64,000 bases of DNA from Alterluteimonas quercicellularis (GTDB lineage Bacteria > Pseudomonadota > Gammaproteobacteria > Xanthomonadales > Xanthomonadaceae): contig NZ_JAIWPR010000005.1 of the NCBI RefSeq assembly GCF_021191635.1, positions 1-64,000 on the forward strand, written 5' to 3'. The notes under the pieces were generated by a model, which was given only the letters and a program-made list of their open reading frames with translations, searched no databases and had not been told where the DNA came from. Shown piece after piece: positions 34,356 through 45,488 of this stretch. A program made the position numbers and the translations under genes. Positions within the stretch are counted from its first letter, which is position 1. Every line of letters begins with the position of its first letter.

Positions 34356-34994
34356 TCAGGCCGGCAGCTCGCGCAGGTTCTTCTCCTGCGGCGTCAGGCT
34401 GCGCACGAAGCCCGGGTTGCGGAAGATGCGGTTGCCGTAGTCCTCGATCACCTTGCCGTCCTTGGGCAGCGGGATGTCGAGCGCCTGCAGGCGCCAGATG
34501 ATCGGCGCCATCGCGCAGTCGGCCAGGCTCATCTCGGCGCTGAGGAAGAACTTGCTGGCCTTGAACAGCGGCACCGAGGCGGTCAGCAGCTCGCGCAGGC
34601 GCTTGCGGCCGGCCTCGGCCTGCTGCCTGTTGCCGAACTGGATGGCCTGGATCTGCGGCACCCAGTCGTGCTCGAGCCGCAGCATCGCCAGGCGCAGGCG
34701 CGCCCGCGACAGCGGGTCGACCGGCATCAGCGGCGGATGCGGATAGCGCTCGTCGATGTACTCGCTGACCACCGAGGCGGCGTAGAGCACCAGCTCGCGC
34801 TCGACCAGGGTCGGCACGGAATGGTAGGGGTTGAGGTCGACCAGGTCCTCGGGCGGGTCCTGCGGATCGACGGCGATCAGGTCGTAGGTGACGCCCTTCG
34901 CGGCCAGGACCAGGCGCACCCGGTGGCACAGCACATCGTCGACTGCGGAGAACAGGGTCAGTGCATTACGCATACGCGGACTCGACGCCATCAT
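34356..34994 (-). CDS. sspA: Stringent starvation protein A (GST-like)
   Basis: SspA (212 residues) is a GST-fold protein that binds RNA polymerase holoenzyme and alters transcription in stationary phase and stress. The thioredoxin-like part is residues about 10-90 (MRNALTLFSAVDDVLCHRVR, DLNPYHSVPTLVERELVLYA, VVSEYIDERYPHPPLMPVDP). The conserved PHPPLMPVDP surface motif is the RNA polymerase contact. The helical domain follows. ATG 34994 is chosen because GGGAG lies 9 nt upstream; a TTG five codons earlier is unlikely. Its place right after petC and before sspB is widely conserved in gammaproteobacteria. Confidence 0.96.
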   Translation of the reverse strand: MMASSPRMRNALTLFSAVDDVLCHRVRLVLAAKGVTYDLIAVDPQDPPEDLVDLNPYHSVPTLVERELVLYAASVVSEYIDERYPHPPLMPVDPLSRARLRLAMLRLEHDWVPQIQAIQFGNRQQAEAGRKRLRELLTASVPLFKASKFFLSAEMSLADCAMAPIIWRLQALDIPLPKDGKVIEDYGNRIFRNPGFVRSLTPQEKNLRELPA

Positions 34995-35151
34995 CAGGTT
35001 TTCTCCCAACGACCGGAATCCGCCGGCCGTATCGACGCCACCCGCCCTGTGCGAACGGTCGTCACGGTTCCCCGGTTGTCCATGCCCGGCGGGCGCCCTC
35101 CGGCGACTCGGCGGGAGGCCCGCGTCGGGGCGGGCCGGCGCGCGTCTGCGC

Positions 35152-35913
35152 TCAATGCACGTCGCGCCAGTACTCCTTCTTCAGCAGCCAGGCGAGGAAG
35201 GTGAAGAACGCCAGGAACAGGATCACCCAGACGCCCATGCCCTGGCGCTTGAGGGCGGCCGGCTCGGCGGCGTACTCGAGGAATGCGGCGATGTCGCGGG
35301 CGGAGCGGTCGAACTCCTCCGCCGACAGCCGGCCCGGCTGCGCGATCTGCAGGCTCTCCACGGTCGGGTCGCCGATCTCGTCGGGCTCGCCGTAGACCGG
35401 CCGCTGCAGGCCCTGCAGCTCCCAGAGCGGGTTGGGCATGGAGACGTTCGGGTACAGGGTGTTGTTCCAGCCCAGCGCCGCGTCCTCGTCCTGGTAGAAG
35501 GACTTGAGGAAGGTGTAGACCCAGTCCGGCCCGCCGATCTTGGTGCGCACGATCAGCGAGAGGTCCGGCGGCGGCTTGCCGAACCAGCCCTCGGCGTGCG
35601 CGGCCGGCATCGCCGAGACGATGTGCTGGCCGTAGTCCGCGCCGGTGAAGTTGAGGTTCTGCATCACCTCGTCCTCGGTCAGGCCGAGGTCGTCGGCCAG
35701 GCGCGAGTAGCGCAGGTACTTGAGGGAGTGGCAGCCCGAGCAGTAGTTCATGAACAGCTGCGCGCCGCGCTGCAGGGAGGCGCGGTCGGCGATGTCGGTG
35801 CCCGACTGCTGCAGCGCCGAGCCCGGCCCGGCCGCCATGGCGGTGCACGACAGCAGCAGGCCGCCGATCGCCGCCGCCGCGTTGCGCACCAGGCGCCGAT
35901 ACCCGTTCTTCAC
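35152..35913 (-). CDS. petC: Cytochrome c1 of the bc1 complex
   Basis: Cytochrome c1 (253 residues from GTG 35913) passes electrons from the Rieske protein to soluble cytochrome c. The haem site is CSGCH in MNYCSGCHSLKYLRYSRLAD. A C-terminal helix (MGVWVILFLAFFTFLAWLLK) anchors it, with the haem domain in the periplasm. The start is uncertain. An ATG at 35955 overlaps petB by 8 bp, but the segment between, MTEQPAIGNREARI, is coded by a GGGAATC-type heptad repeat. GTG 35913 opens a clean signal peptide (MKNGYRRLVRNAAAAIGG...AMAAG), so I prefer it. Confidence 0.95.
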   Translation of the reverse strand: MKNGYRRLVRNAAAAIGGLLLSCTAMAAGPGSALQQSGTDIADRASLQRGAQLFMNYCSGCHSLKYLRYSRLADDLGLTEDEVMQNLNFTGADYGQHIVSAMPAAHAEGWFGKPPPDLSLIVRTKIGGPDWVYTFLKSFYQDEDAALGWNNTLYPNVSMPNPLWELQGLQRPVYGEPDEIGDPTVESLQIAQPGRLSAEEFDRSARDIAAFLEYAAEPAALKRQGMGVWVILFLAFFTFLAWLLKKEYWRDVH

Positions 35914-35947
35914 GATTCGCGCTTCCCGATTCCCGATCGCCGGCTGC
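35914..35947 (-). repeat. GGGAATC heptad repeat at the petB-petC junction
   Basis: On the minus strand the junction reads GATCGGGAATCGGGAAGCGCG, a short direct array of the same TCGGGAA heptad that builds the long hairpin between sufB and sufC. It lies between the petB stop and the preferred petC start. Confidence 0.6.
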
Positions 35948-37219
35948 TCAGTCATGGGTCGTCACCCTCTCCGGCACGGGCTTGGTCCTGTCCAGCTTGG
36001 TCCACAGCGGCATGGTGATGAAGAACGCGAAGTAGTAGAAGGTCAGGAAGCGGCCGACGATGGTCTCCGTCGGGTCCGTGCCCGGGCCGGCGCCGATCTT
36101 GCCCAGCCAGACGAAGCTGATCGCGAACAGGCCCAGCAGCACCTTCGAGAGCAGGCCGCGGTAGCGGTAGGACTTCACCTTCGCGCGGTCCAGCCAGGGC
36201 ACCAAGAACAGGATCGCGATCGCCCCGAACATGACCAGCACGCCGGCCAGCTTGTCCGGCACCACGCGCAGCATCGCGTAGTACGGGGTGTAGTACCACA
36301 CCGGCTTGATGTGCTCCGGGGTGACCAGCGGGTTGGCCTCGACGAAGTTGTCGTGCTCGAGGAACCAGCCGCCGAACTCGGGGGTGAAGAAGATGATGAA
36401 CGCGGCCAGCATCAGCAGGAAGCCGACGCCCACGAGGTCCTTGACCGTGTAGTACGGGTGGAAGGGGATGCCGTCGGCCGGCCTCGAAGGGTCCCAGCGG
36501 TTGCCCTTCGGGCCCTTCTTGATCTCCACGCCGTCGGGATTGTTCGACCCGACCTCGTGCAGCGCGCCCAGGTGCAGCACCACCAGCAGCAGCAGCACCA
36601 GCGGCAGCGCGATCACGTGCAGGGCGAAGAAGCGGTTGAGGGTGGCGTCGGAGGGCAGGTAGTCGCCCATGATCCACTCGGTCAGGCCGGTGCCGATCAC
36701 CGGGAACGCGCCGAACAGCGAGATGATCACCTTCGCGCCCCAGAACGACATCTGGCCCCAGGGCAGCACGTAGCCCAGGAAGGCCTCGGCCATCAGCACC
36801 AGGTAGATCAGCATGCCCAGGATCCACACCAGCTCGCGCGGCTTCTGGTAGCTGCCGTACATCAGCCCGCGGAACATGTGCAGGTAGACGACGATGAAGA
36901 ACAGCGACGCGCCGGTGGAGTGCATGTACCGGATCAGCCAGCCCCACTCCACGTCGCGCATGATGTACTCGACGGAGGAGAACGCCTCGGCGGCGCTGGG
37001 CTTGTAGTGCATCGTGAGGAAGATGCCCGTCACGATCTGGTTCACCAGCACCACCAGCGCCAGCGAGCCGAAGTAGTACATGACGTTGAAGTTCTTCGGC
37101 GCGTAGTACTCGGTCATGTGCTTGCGGTACGCCGGCATCATGCCGGGCGCGCGCGCGTTGACCCAGTCCATCACCCCGTCCGAGACGCGCACCGCGGTGC
37201 GTGTGAGGATGTTCGCCAT
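35948..37219 (-). CDS. petB: Cytochrome b of the bc1 complex
   Basis: Cytochrome b (423 residues) holds the two b-type haems and the Qo and Qi quinone sites. The haem-ligand helices are visible: YMHSTGASLFFIVVYLHMFR (two His, 14 residues apart) and ALHVIALPLVLLLLVVLHL. The Qo motif is PVWY (HIKPVWYYTPYYAMLR), the usual beta/gamma-proteobacterial variant of PEWY. Eight membrane helices are expected. The gene starts directly after petA (1-bp separation of coordinates) and ends before petC, giving a tight petABC operon. Confidence 0.98.
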   Translation of the reverse strand: MANILTRTAVRVSDGVMDWVNARAPGMMPAYRKHMTEYYAPKNFNVMYYFGSLALVVLVNQIVTGIFLTMHYKPSAAEAFSSVEYIMRDVEWGWLIRYMHSTGASLFFIVVYLHMFRGLMYGSYQKPRELVWILGMLIYLVLMAEAFLGYVLPWGQMSFWGAKVIISLFGAFPVIGTGLTEWIMGDYLPSDATLNRFFALHVIALPLVLLLLVVLHLGALHEVGSNNPDGVEIKKGPKGNRWDPSRPADGIPFHPYYTVKDLVGVGFLLMLAAFIIFFTPEFGGWFLEHDNFVEANPLVTPEHIKPVWYYTPYYAMLRVVPDKLAGVLVMFGAIAILFLVPWLDRAKVKSYRYRGLLSKVLLGLFAISFVWLGKIGAGPGTDPTETIVGRFLTFYYFAFFITMPLWTKLDRTKPVPERVTTHD

Positions 37220-37858
37220 TTATGCGGCCCCCTGCGGATCGACGCCGATGACGATGGTGTCGTCGTCGGCGTAGTAGTGCGGCGGCACGACCAGGTTGGT
37301 CGGGGCCGGCACGCCCTGGTAGACGCGGCCGGCCATGTCGAACTTGGACTTGTGGCAGGGGCAGAAGTAGCCGCCCTTCCAGTTCGGGTCGAACGGCTCG
37401 GGCCGGATCTCGGCGACCATCTCCGGCGAGCAGCCCAGGTGCGTGCACAGCCCCACCAGCACCGAGATCTCGGGCTTGATCGAGCGCAGCTCCGGGTTGG
37501 CCTCGCGCACGTAGGCCGGCTGCTGGTCGGCGTTCTCCGAGGTCGGGTCGCGCAGGTCGCCGTCCAGGGTCGGCAGCGCGTCGAGGATCGCCTTGGAGCG
37601 CTTGACGATCCAGATCGGCTGGCCGCGCCACTCCAGGATCAGGCGCTGTCCCTCCTGCAGGGCGCTGATGTCCACGGTGACGGGGGCGCCCGCCAGCAGG
37701 GCCCGCGCGCTCGGGTTCCAGGACTTGATGAACGGCACCGCCGCTCCCACCACCCCGACCGCGCCCACCACCGCCGTGGTGGCGGTCAGGAAGCGGCGAC
37801 GCCCCGTGTTGACTGAATCCTCGCCGTCGACGGGATTGATCACCGTTTCATTAGCCAT
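37220..37858 (-). CDS. petA: Rieske iron-sulfur protein of the bc1 complex
   Basis: The Rieske protein (212 residues) takes electrons from quinol at the Qo site. The twin-arginine region TGRRRFLTATTAVVGAVGVV is also its membrane anchor. The [2Fe-2S] ligands are in LCTHLGCSP and FCPCHKSKFD, with the two extra cysteines of the bc1-type disulfide. The linker and Pro loop are normal. It is the first gene of petABC. The 159 bp upstream, to the lytic transglycosylase stop, should hold the promoter; no further element is evident. Confidence 0.97.
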   Translation of the reverse strand: MANETVINPVDGEDSVNTGRRRFLTATTAVVGAVGVVGAAVPFIKSWNPSARALLAGAPVTVDISALQEGQRLILEWRGQPIWIVKRSKAILDALPTLDGDLRDPTSENADQQPAYVREANPELRSIKPEISVLVGLCTHLGCSPEMVAEIRPEPFDPNWKGGYFCPCHKSKFDMAGRVYQGVPAPTNLVVPPHYYADDDTIVIGVDPQGAA

Positions 37859-38017
37859 CCGGCACTCCGCGAACCTTTCATCGGTAGCTGGTGAAAAAAC
37901 TGGCTGCCGCGCGCGTCTTCCGTCGCTGGAAGCGCACGCAAAAGACGGTCAAGTGTAACGGAACGCTGAATCGGCCGACAATCTCTGGGACATGTCGCCC
38001 AGGGCCGGCGCTCCGGC

Positions 38018-38950
38018 TCAGCGTCCGCCGGCGCTGGCCAGGTGGCCGCGGTAGCGCTCGGACAGCACGTTCACCCGCTCCACGTAGCGGCGGGTCTCGC
38101 TGTAGGGGGGCACGCCGCCGTGGCGGTCCACGGCGCCCTCGCCGGCGTTGTAGCCGGCCGCGGCCAGGGTCAGGTCGCCGTTGAAGCGGCGCAGCAGCCA
38201 GGCCAGGTACTCCACCCCGCCGCGGATGTTCTGCGCCGGGTCGAAGGGGTTGGCGACGCCGAAACGGCTGGCGGTGGCCGGCATCAGCTGCATCAGGCCC
38301 TGGGCGCCGGCGCGCGAGAGCGCGTTCGGATTGAACGCGGACTCGGCGTGCATGATCGCCCGCACGATCGCCTCCTCCACCCCGAACTCGCGGGCCGCGT
38401 TCCGGACCTCGGCGGCGTAGGCGTCCGTGTTCAGGCGCACCGTCCCGAAGTTCACCCCCGGCCGCGCGGCGCAGGCGTGGCAGGTCTCGATGAAGCTGTA
38501 GCGGATCGTGCGCAGGGCCGTGGCGCCGGACCCGCCCGCCGGCGGCCGGCTGGTGTAGTGGCGGATGCCGTCCTTGACGTAGGAATAGAGCTGGCCCTGC
38601 ACCTGCCGGGTGCCGGGTGCGGCGGCCGGGGCGGCGCGCGCCGGCGCGGCCGCGGCGGCCTGGCGCGACATGAAGGTGGCCGGCGCGCCGGCGTTCACCG
38701 TCGCCGGCGACCCTTCGACGCGCCCGGGCTCGACCACCCGGCCGGCGGCGGCGGGCGCCGGGGCCTGCACGGCGGCGGGCGGGCGGCTGGAGGCGGTGTG
38801 GCGGCTGATCACCCGGCACTGGGCGCCCGCCACGCGCTTGCTGACGTACTGCGGCACGCCGTCGCCGGTGTCGCACCGGTACAGCGTGCCCGCCGCGGCC
38901 GGAGCGGCCGCGAGCGCGCACAGTACGGCGATGATCCCCTTGAGCCCCAT
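38018..38950 (-). CDS. Lytic transglycosylase with DUF4124 N-domain
   Basis: The 310-residue secreted protein has a signal peptide ([21 protein letters not shown]) and then a DUF4124-like module ([19 protein letters not shown]). A Pro/Ala linker with a second DUF4124-like patch ([18 protein letters not shown]) comes next. The C-terminal SLT domain spans about 195-295: [20 protein letters not shown] with catalytic Glu, [15 protein letters not shown], and [20 protein letters not shown]. It should cleave peptidoglycan with anhydro-muramic product. It stands alone between petA and divergent miaB. Confidence 0.93.
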   Translation of the reverse strand: MGLKGIIAVLCALAAAPAAAGTLYRCDTGDGVPQYVSKRVAGAQCRVISRHTASSRPPAAVQAPAPAAAGRVVEPGRVEGSPATVNAGAPATFMSRQAAAAAPARAAPAAAPGTRQVQGQLYSYVKDGIRHYTSRPPAGGSGATALRTIRYSFIETCHACAARPGVNFGTVRLNTDAYAAEVRNAAREFGVEEAIVRAIMHAESAFNPNALSRAGAQGLMQLMPATASRFGVANPFDPAQNIRGGVEYLAWLLRRFNGDLTLAAAGYNAGEGAVDRHGGVPPYSETRRYVERVNVLSERYRGHLASAGGR

Positions 38951-39154
38951 CGCGCGCAGTCTCCCTCCAAATCCCCCGCTTGCCAAGTGGGCACGCGCCC
39001 CCGGGAGACCGCAATCCCCCGGGGCCGGCCACCGAGGGGCCCGCGCGGCGCCACCCGCTCCGGCGGCCCGCCGCCCGCTGCGGGTACACTGCGCGCCGTT
39101 CCGCCCGTCACCCGCCATCCGGCCCGGATTCGCCGCCGCGCCCCCGGACATGCC

Positions 39155-40612
39155 ATGACCGCCCAGCCCCGTTCCCCCGCCGCCGTCGGCGACATCCTGC
39201 CGCTGGCCGCCCCCGCCGCCCCCGCGCACCGGACATCCGGCGCCGGCGCGCCGGCGCGCGGCAAGCTGTTCATCCAGACCCACGGCTGCCAGATGAACGT
39301 GTACGACTCCGACCGCATGGCCGACGTGCTCGCGGCCGCCGAGGGTCTGGAGCTGACCGACCGCGCCGAGGAGGCCGACGTCATCCTGGTCAACACCTGC
39401 TCGATCCGCGAGAAGGCGCAGGAAAAGGTGTTCAGCCAGCTCGGGCGCTGGAAGGCCCTGAAGCAGGGCGGCCGCCCGGTGCTGATCGGGGTCGGGGGCT
39501 GCGTGGCCTCGCAGGAGGGCGAGGCGATCGTCAAGCGCGCCCCGTTCGTGGACCTGGTGTTCGGGCCGCAGACCCTGCACCGCCTGCCGGAACTGATCCG
39601 CGCCCGCCGCGAGCAGGGCCGGCCGCAGGTGGACATCAGCTTCCCGGAGATCGAGAAGTTCGACGCGATGCCCGAGCCGCGCGCCGAGGGCCCCACCGCC
39701 TTCGTCTCGATCATGGAAGGCTGCAGCAAGTACTGCAGCTTCTGCGTGGTGCCCTACACCCGCGGCGAGGAGGTCAGCCGGCCGTTCGAGGACGTGCTGG
39801 TGGAGATCGTCCAGCTCGCCGGCCAGGGCGTGCGCGAGATCACCCTGCTGGGCCAGAACGTCAACGCCTACCGCGGGCCCATGGACAGCGGTGGCAGCGG
39901 CGGCGACGCGGGCGAGGCGCAGCACGCCGACCTCGGCCTGCTGATCCGCACCATGGCCGAGATCGAGGGCATCGAGCGCATCCGCTTCACCACCTCGCAT
40001 CCGCTGGAGTTCTCGGACTCGCTGGTGGAGGCCTACCGCGACGTGCCGCAGCTGGCGGACTTCCTGCACCTGCCGGTGCAGTCCGGCAGCGACCGCATCC
40101 TGGCGGCGATGAAGCGCGGCTACACGGCGCTGGAGTTCAAGCAGAAGGTGCGCAGGCTGCGCGCGGTGCGCCCCGGCATCTGCCTGTCCTCGGACTTCAT
40201 CGTCGGCTTCCCCGGCGAGACCGACGCCGACTTCGAGAAGACCATGCGGCTCATCGAGGAGGTCGGCTTCGACCAGAGCTTCTCCTTCATCTATTCCCGC
40301 CGTCCCGGCACCCCGGCCGCCGACCTGCCAGACGACATCCCGGCCGCGGTCAAGCACGCCCGGCTGGAACGGCTGCAGGCCGCGATCAACGCCAACGCGC
40401 GCCGCATCGGCGAGGCGATGGTGGGCAGCACCCAGCGGGTGCTGGTCGAGGGCGTCTCGCGCAAGAGCGAGCGCGAGCTCACCGGGCGCACGGAGAACAT
40501 GCGCTTCGTGAACTTCCCGGCGCCGGCGCGGCTGATCGGGCGCTTCGTCGACGTGACGATCACCGAGGCGATGAGCAACTCGCTGCGCGGCCGCCTGGCC
40601 GCCGACGCCTGA
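39155..40612 (+). CDS. miaB: tRNA-2-methylthio-N6-isopentenyladenosine synthase MiaB
   Basis: MiaB (485 residues) is the radical-SAM enzyme that adds a methylthio group to i6A37 of tRNAs. The N-terminal UPF0004 domain carries the auxiliary cluster cysteines ([29 protein letters not shown]). The radical-SAM cluster is [10 protein letters not shown]-terminal TRAM domain follows ([19 protein letters not shown]). The loop [19 protein letters not shown], about residues 245-265, is a flexible insert. An N-terminal Pro/Ala extension of about 35 residues is longer than in E. coli. The protein needs two [4Fe-4S] clusters, so it depends on the Suf system nearby. Confidence 0.97.
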   Translation: MTAQPRSPAAVGDILPLAAPAAPAHRTSGAGAPARGKLFIQTHGCQMNVYDSDRMADVLAAAEGLELTDRAEEADVILVNTCSIREKAQEKVFSQLGRWKALKQGGRPVLIGVGGCVASQEGEAIVKRAPFVDLVFGPQTLHRLPELIRARREQGRPQVDISFPEIEKFDAMPEPRAEGPTAFVSIMEGCSKYCSFCVVPYTRGEEVSRPFEDVLVEIVQLAGQGVREITLLGQNVNAYRGPMDSGGSGGDAGEAQHADLGLLIRTMAEIEGIERIRFTTSHPLEFSDSLVEAYRDVPQLADFLHLPVQSGSDRILAAMKRGYTALEFKQKVRRLRAVRPGICLSSDFIVGFPGETDADFEKTMRLIEEVGFDQSFSFIYSRRPGTPAADLPDDIPAAVKHARLERLQAAINANARRIGEAMVGSTQRVLVEGVSRKSERELTGRTENMRFVNFPAPARLIGRFVDVTITEAMSNSLRGRLAADA

Positions 40613-40702
40613 CCGGTCCGACCGCGGCCGCCGTCGCGCCGCCGGCCCGCAGGCTTCCCCGGAGCGGGCGGACCGGGACCGCCGGGCGGGACCGGCCCGG
40701 CC

Positions 40703-41179
40703 TCAGCGCTTGGGCTGCAGCATGGTCCCGGTGCAGTCGGGCTTGCCGCAGCGGCAGCCCCAGAGCTTCTTCAGCTTCGGGGTGTGGCGCTCGTCGAGGG
40801 TGATCCCGTAGTTGTAGGTCAGCTCCTCGCCGCGGGCGATGTCGCGCAGCGCCTCGATGAACACCTTGTCCTTCTCCGGGCGCCCCTTGTCGTCCTCCTC
40901 CACCACCGCCTCGCAGTTGGGATCGCAGCTGTGGTTGATCCAGCGCGCGATGTTGCCGCGCACGTTGGCGTCGATGACGTAGTCGTCGTTGAGGGTGAAC
41001 AGGAACGTATGCCCGTTCTCCTCGACCTCGCCGTAGGCCTCGTCCACGTCCTCGTGGGTGCGCAGCGCGCCGACGTAGCGGACGATGCGCTCGCCCTTGC
41101 GGATCTTGCGCGTGGCGAACACGCCATTGCCGTGGATCGGGGACTTGCGGGCTTCGATCTTCAGGGGCTGCTTCGGCAT
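40703..41179 (-). CDS. SET-domain protein lysine methyltransferase-like
   Basis: The 158-residue protein is a compact SET domain of eukaryotic-like type. The SAM-binding start is [20 protein letters not shown], the cofactor/knot motif is [12 protein letters not shown], and the catalytic Tyr motif is ELTYNYGI. A post-SET-like Cys patch ([12 protein letters not shown]), together with the Cys of NHSCDPN, should form the zinc site. All key residues appear intact, so activity is likely. Bacterial members are known in several lineages; substrates are mostly unknown. It converges on miaB. The start at 41179 is the first that keeps the SET core compact. Confidence 0.92.
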   Translation of the reverse strand: MPKQPLKIEARKSPIHGNGVFATRKIRKGERIVRYVGALRTHEDVDEAYGEVEENGHTFLFTLNDDYVIDANVRGNIARWINHSCDPNCEAVVEEDDKGRPEKDKVFIEALRDIARGEELTYNYGITLDERHTPKLKKLWGCRCGKPDCTGTMLQPKR

Positions 41180-41355
41180 CGGTCTGTGCGGAGTGGAGAA
41201 CCCGCATTGTGTGGCATGCGGCGACGCGACGCCATGCGCCGGCACCCCGTCGCTTCCGGCGGGCAGCCTCTTCGCCCATCGGTCCGGCGCGGATCGCGGC
41301 GCGCGCCGCGGCACCGGCTGAATCGATGCGCGCGAGCGGGCTGGCCGCCGCGCGC

Positions 41356-41375
41356 CCGAAAGAGTACAATTTCGG
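41356..41375 (+). promoter_or_regulatory. suf operon promoter with an inverted repeat over the -10
   Basis: CCGAAA-N8-TTTCGG at 41356-41375 is a perfect inverted repeat. It encloses the -10-like hexamer TACAAT (41365-41370), 30 bp before the Rrf2 gene start. A dimeric Rrf2-type regulator bound here would block the promoter. No strong -35 is seen. Confidence 0.6.
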
Positions 41376-41399
41376 TCCGATTTGACGGATCCCGGCTCC

Positions 41400-41864
41400 A
41401 TGCTCCGCGTCACCAAGCTCACCGACTACGCCACCGTCGTCCTGACCGCGCTTGCCGCGCGGCCGGACGCGGTGCTGTGCGCGGCGGAGCTCGCCGAGCG
41501 CGCGGGCCTGGAGGCGCCCACCGTCAGCAAGGTGCTCAAGCCGCTGGCCCAGGCCGGCCTGGTCGAGGGCTTCCGCGGCGCCAACGGCGGCTACCGCCTG
41601 GCGCGCCCGGCGTCCGCGATCAGCCTGATCGAGATCGTCGAGGCGATGGAAGGCCCGCTGGCGATGACCGAGTGCAGCCTGGACGACGGCCAGTGCGGCA
41701 TCTCCCACCAGTGCGGGGTGCGCGCCAACTGGCGCCGCATCAACGACGTGGTCGCCGATGCGCTGCGCGGCGTGAGCCTGGCGCAGATGCTGGGCGACGC
41801 GTCCCCGCCCCCCTCCCCCGCTTCGCCCGCGCGCCGCATCGAGGCGCGCCTGGCGGGCCCCTGA
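41400..41864 (+). CDS. Rrf2-family SUF operon regulator
   Basis: The 154-residue protein is the gammaproteobacterial Rrf2-type SUF regulator, related to IscR. The winged HTH is residues about 1-80 ([51 protein letters not shown]). The cluster-binding loop holds three cysteines ([18 protein letters not shown], about residues 91-105), which should ligate a [2Fe-2S] or [4Fe-4S] cluster so that DNA binding follows cluster status. It is the first gene of the suf operon, 17 bp before sufB, so autoregulation is likely. The Pro/Ser-rich tail is unusual and probably disordered. Confidence 0.94.
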   Translation: MLRVTKLTDYATVVLTALAARPDAVLCAAELAERAGLEAPTVSKVLKPLAQAGLVEGFRGANGGYRLARPASAISLIEIVEAMEGPLAMTECSLDDGQCGISHQCGVRANWRRINDVVADALRGVSLAQMLGDASPPPSPASPARRIEARLAGP

Positions 41865-41881
41865 CAGTAGGCAGCCCCCCC

Positions 41882-43342
<1,461 letters not shown>

Positions 43343-43353
43343 CGCCAACGCTT

Positions 43354-43452
43354 CCGGGAATCGGGAATGGAGAATCGGGAATCGATCCTCCGCACCCGAT
43401 CCCACGCGCGTCCTGCACGTTCGATTCCCCATTCCCTATTCCCCATTCCCGG
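43354..43452 (+). promoter_or_regulatory. Long GGGAATC-heptad hairpin between sufB and sufC
   Basis: Arm 1 (43354-43385, built from GGGAATC/G heptads) and arm 2 (43421-43452) are inverted copies. By hand alignment 28 of 32 positions pair, with a loop of 35 nt. Arm 2 ends 6 nt before the sufC ATG and covers the place where a ribosome site should be; none is obvious. The repeat itself looks like a dispersed xanthomonad element. Its use as a control element (processing site, mRNA stability or translation gate) is inference. Confidence 0.7.
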
Positions 43453-43458
43453 CTTCCC

Positions 43459-44219
<761 letters not shown>

Positions 44220-44220
<1 letters not shown>

Positions 44221-45488
44221 TGGGACCGCTGCTCGAATCCCTGGCCGCCGGCTTCCGCGGCGACTCCTCGCGGCGCGCCGCGCTCGACGAGGCGCTGCGC
44301 GACGGCCTGCCCGGCCCGCGCAGCGAGGCCTGGAAGTACACCCCGCTGCGCGCCCTGGAGCGGCGCCGCTTCGGCGTGGCCGCCGCCGAGCCCGCCGCCA
44401 TCGACGAGGCCCTGCTGGCCCACATCCCCTCGCCGCGCCTGGTGTTCGTCAACGGCCGCCATGCGCCGGCGCTGTCGCGGCTCGACGGGCTGCCGCAAGG
44501 TGTTTCGTTGCGACCGCTGTCGAGCGCGCTGGCCGGCGGCGGCGAGGCGCTGCGCTTCCTGTCGCGGCGCTTCGAGCGCAGCGACGAGGTGTTCGCTCGC
44601 CTCAACGCGGCCCTGGCCGACGAGGGCGTGCTGCTGCAGGCCGACGCCGGCGTCGAGGCGGAGACGCCGCTGCACCTGGTCTTCGTCGGCGCGCCCGCCG
44701 ACGGCGACCTCGCCTGGCACCTGCGCCACCGCATCGAACTGCGCCGCGGCGCCTCCCTGCGCCTGGTCGAGCACCGCCTGCGCGCAGGCGCGGACGCGCG
44801 CCATCTCGACAACACCCTGGCCCACGTCCACCTCGCCCAGGGCGCCCGCCTGGCCCACGCCCGCATCCAGGACGACGACCCCGGCGCCACCGCACTGCTG
44901 CGCACCGACGCGGTGCTGGCCGAGGACGCGGAGTACCGCCGCGTCGACGTCGAGCTGGGCGCCGCGCTCTCCCGGCACGAACTGAACGTGCGCCTGGAGG
45001 GCGACCGCGCGCGCCTGGTCGCCAACGGCGTGCTGCTCGGCACCGGGCGCCGGCACCTCGACACCCGCCTCGGCATCGACCACGTCGCCCGCGACACCTC
45101 GGCCGAGCTGCTGTGGCGCGGCGCGGCCGCCGACCGCAGCCGCGCGGTCTTCCACGGCGGCATCCTGATCCGCGAGGGCGCCGACGGCACCGACGCCCGG
45201 CTGTCCAACAAGAACCTGCTGCTGTCGGCCGACGCCGAGATCGACACCCAGCCGGTGCTGGTCATCCATGCCGACGAGGTGCAGGCCGCGCACGGCGCCA
45301 CGGTCGGCCGCCTCGATCCCGACGCCCTGTTCTACCTGCGCGCCCGCGGCCTGCCGGAAGCGCAGGCGCGCGCCCTGCTGACCGGCGCGTTCGCGCGCGA
45401 GCCGCTGGCGGCGATCGGCGCCGGGCCGCTGCACGCGGCGCTCGACGCCGCGCTGGCGCGCGCGCTCGAAGGCGTGGTGGCGCCATGA
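44220..45488 (+). CDS. sufD: Fe-S assembly protein SufD
   Basis: SufD (422 residues) pairs with SufB in the SufBC2D scaffold and is needed for iron entry. Recognisable are the N-terminal segment PGPRSEAWKYTPLRALERR, the beta-helix core (FHGGILIREGADGTDARLSN) and the C-terminal helical domain with VIHADEVQAAHGATVGRLDP and conserved His. The start overlaps sufC as TGATG and the stop overlaps sufS as ATGA, so sufC-D-S form a translationally coupled block. Confidence 0.96.
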
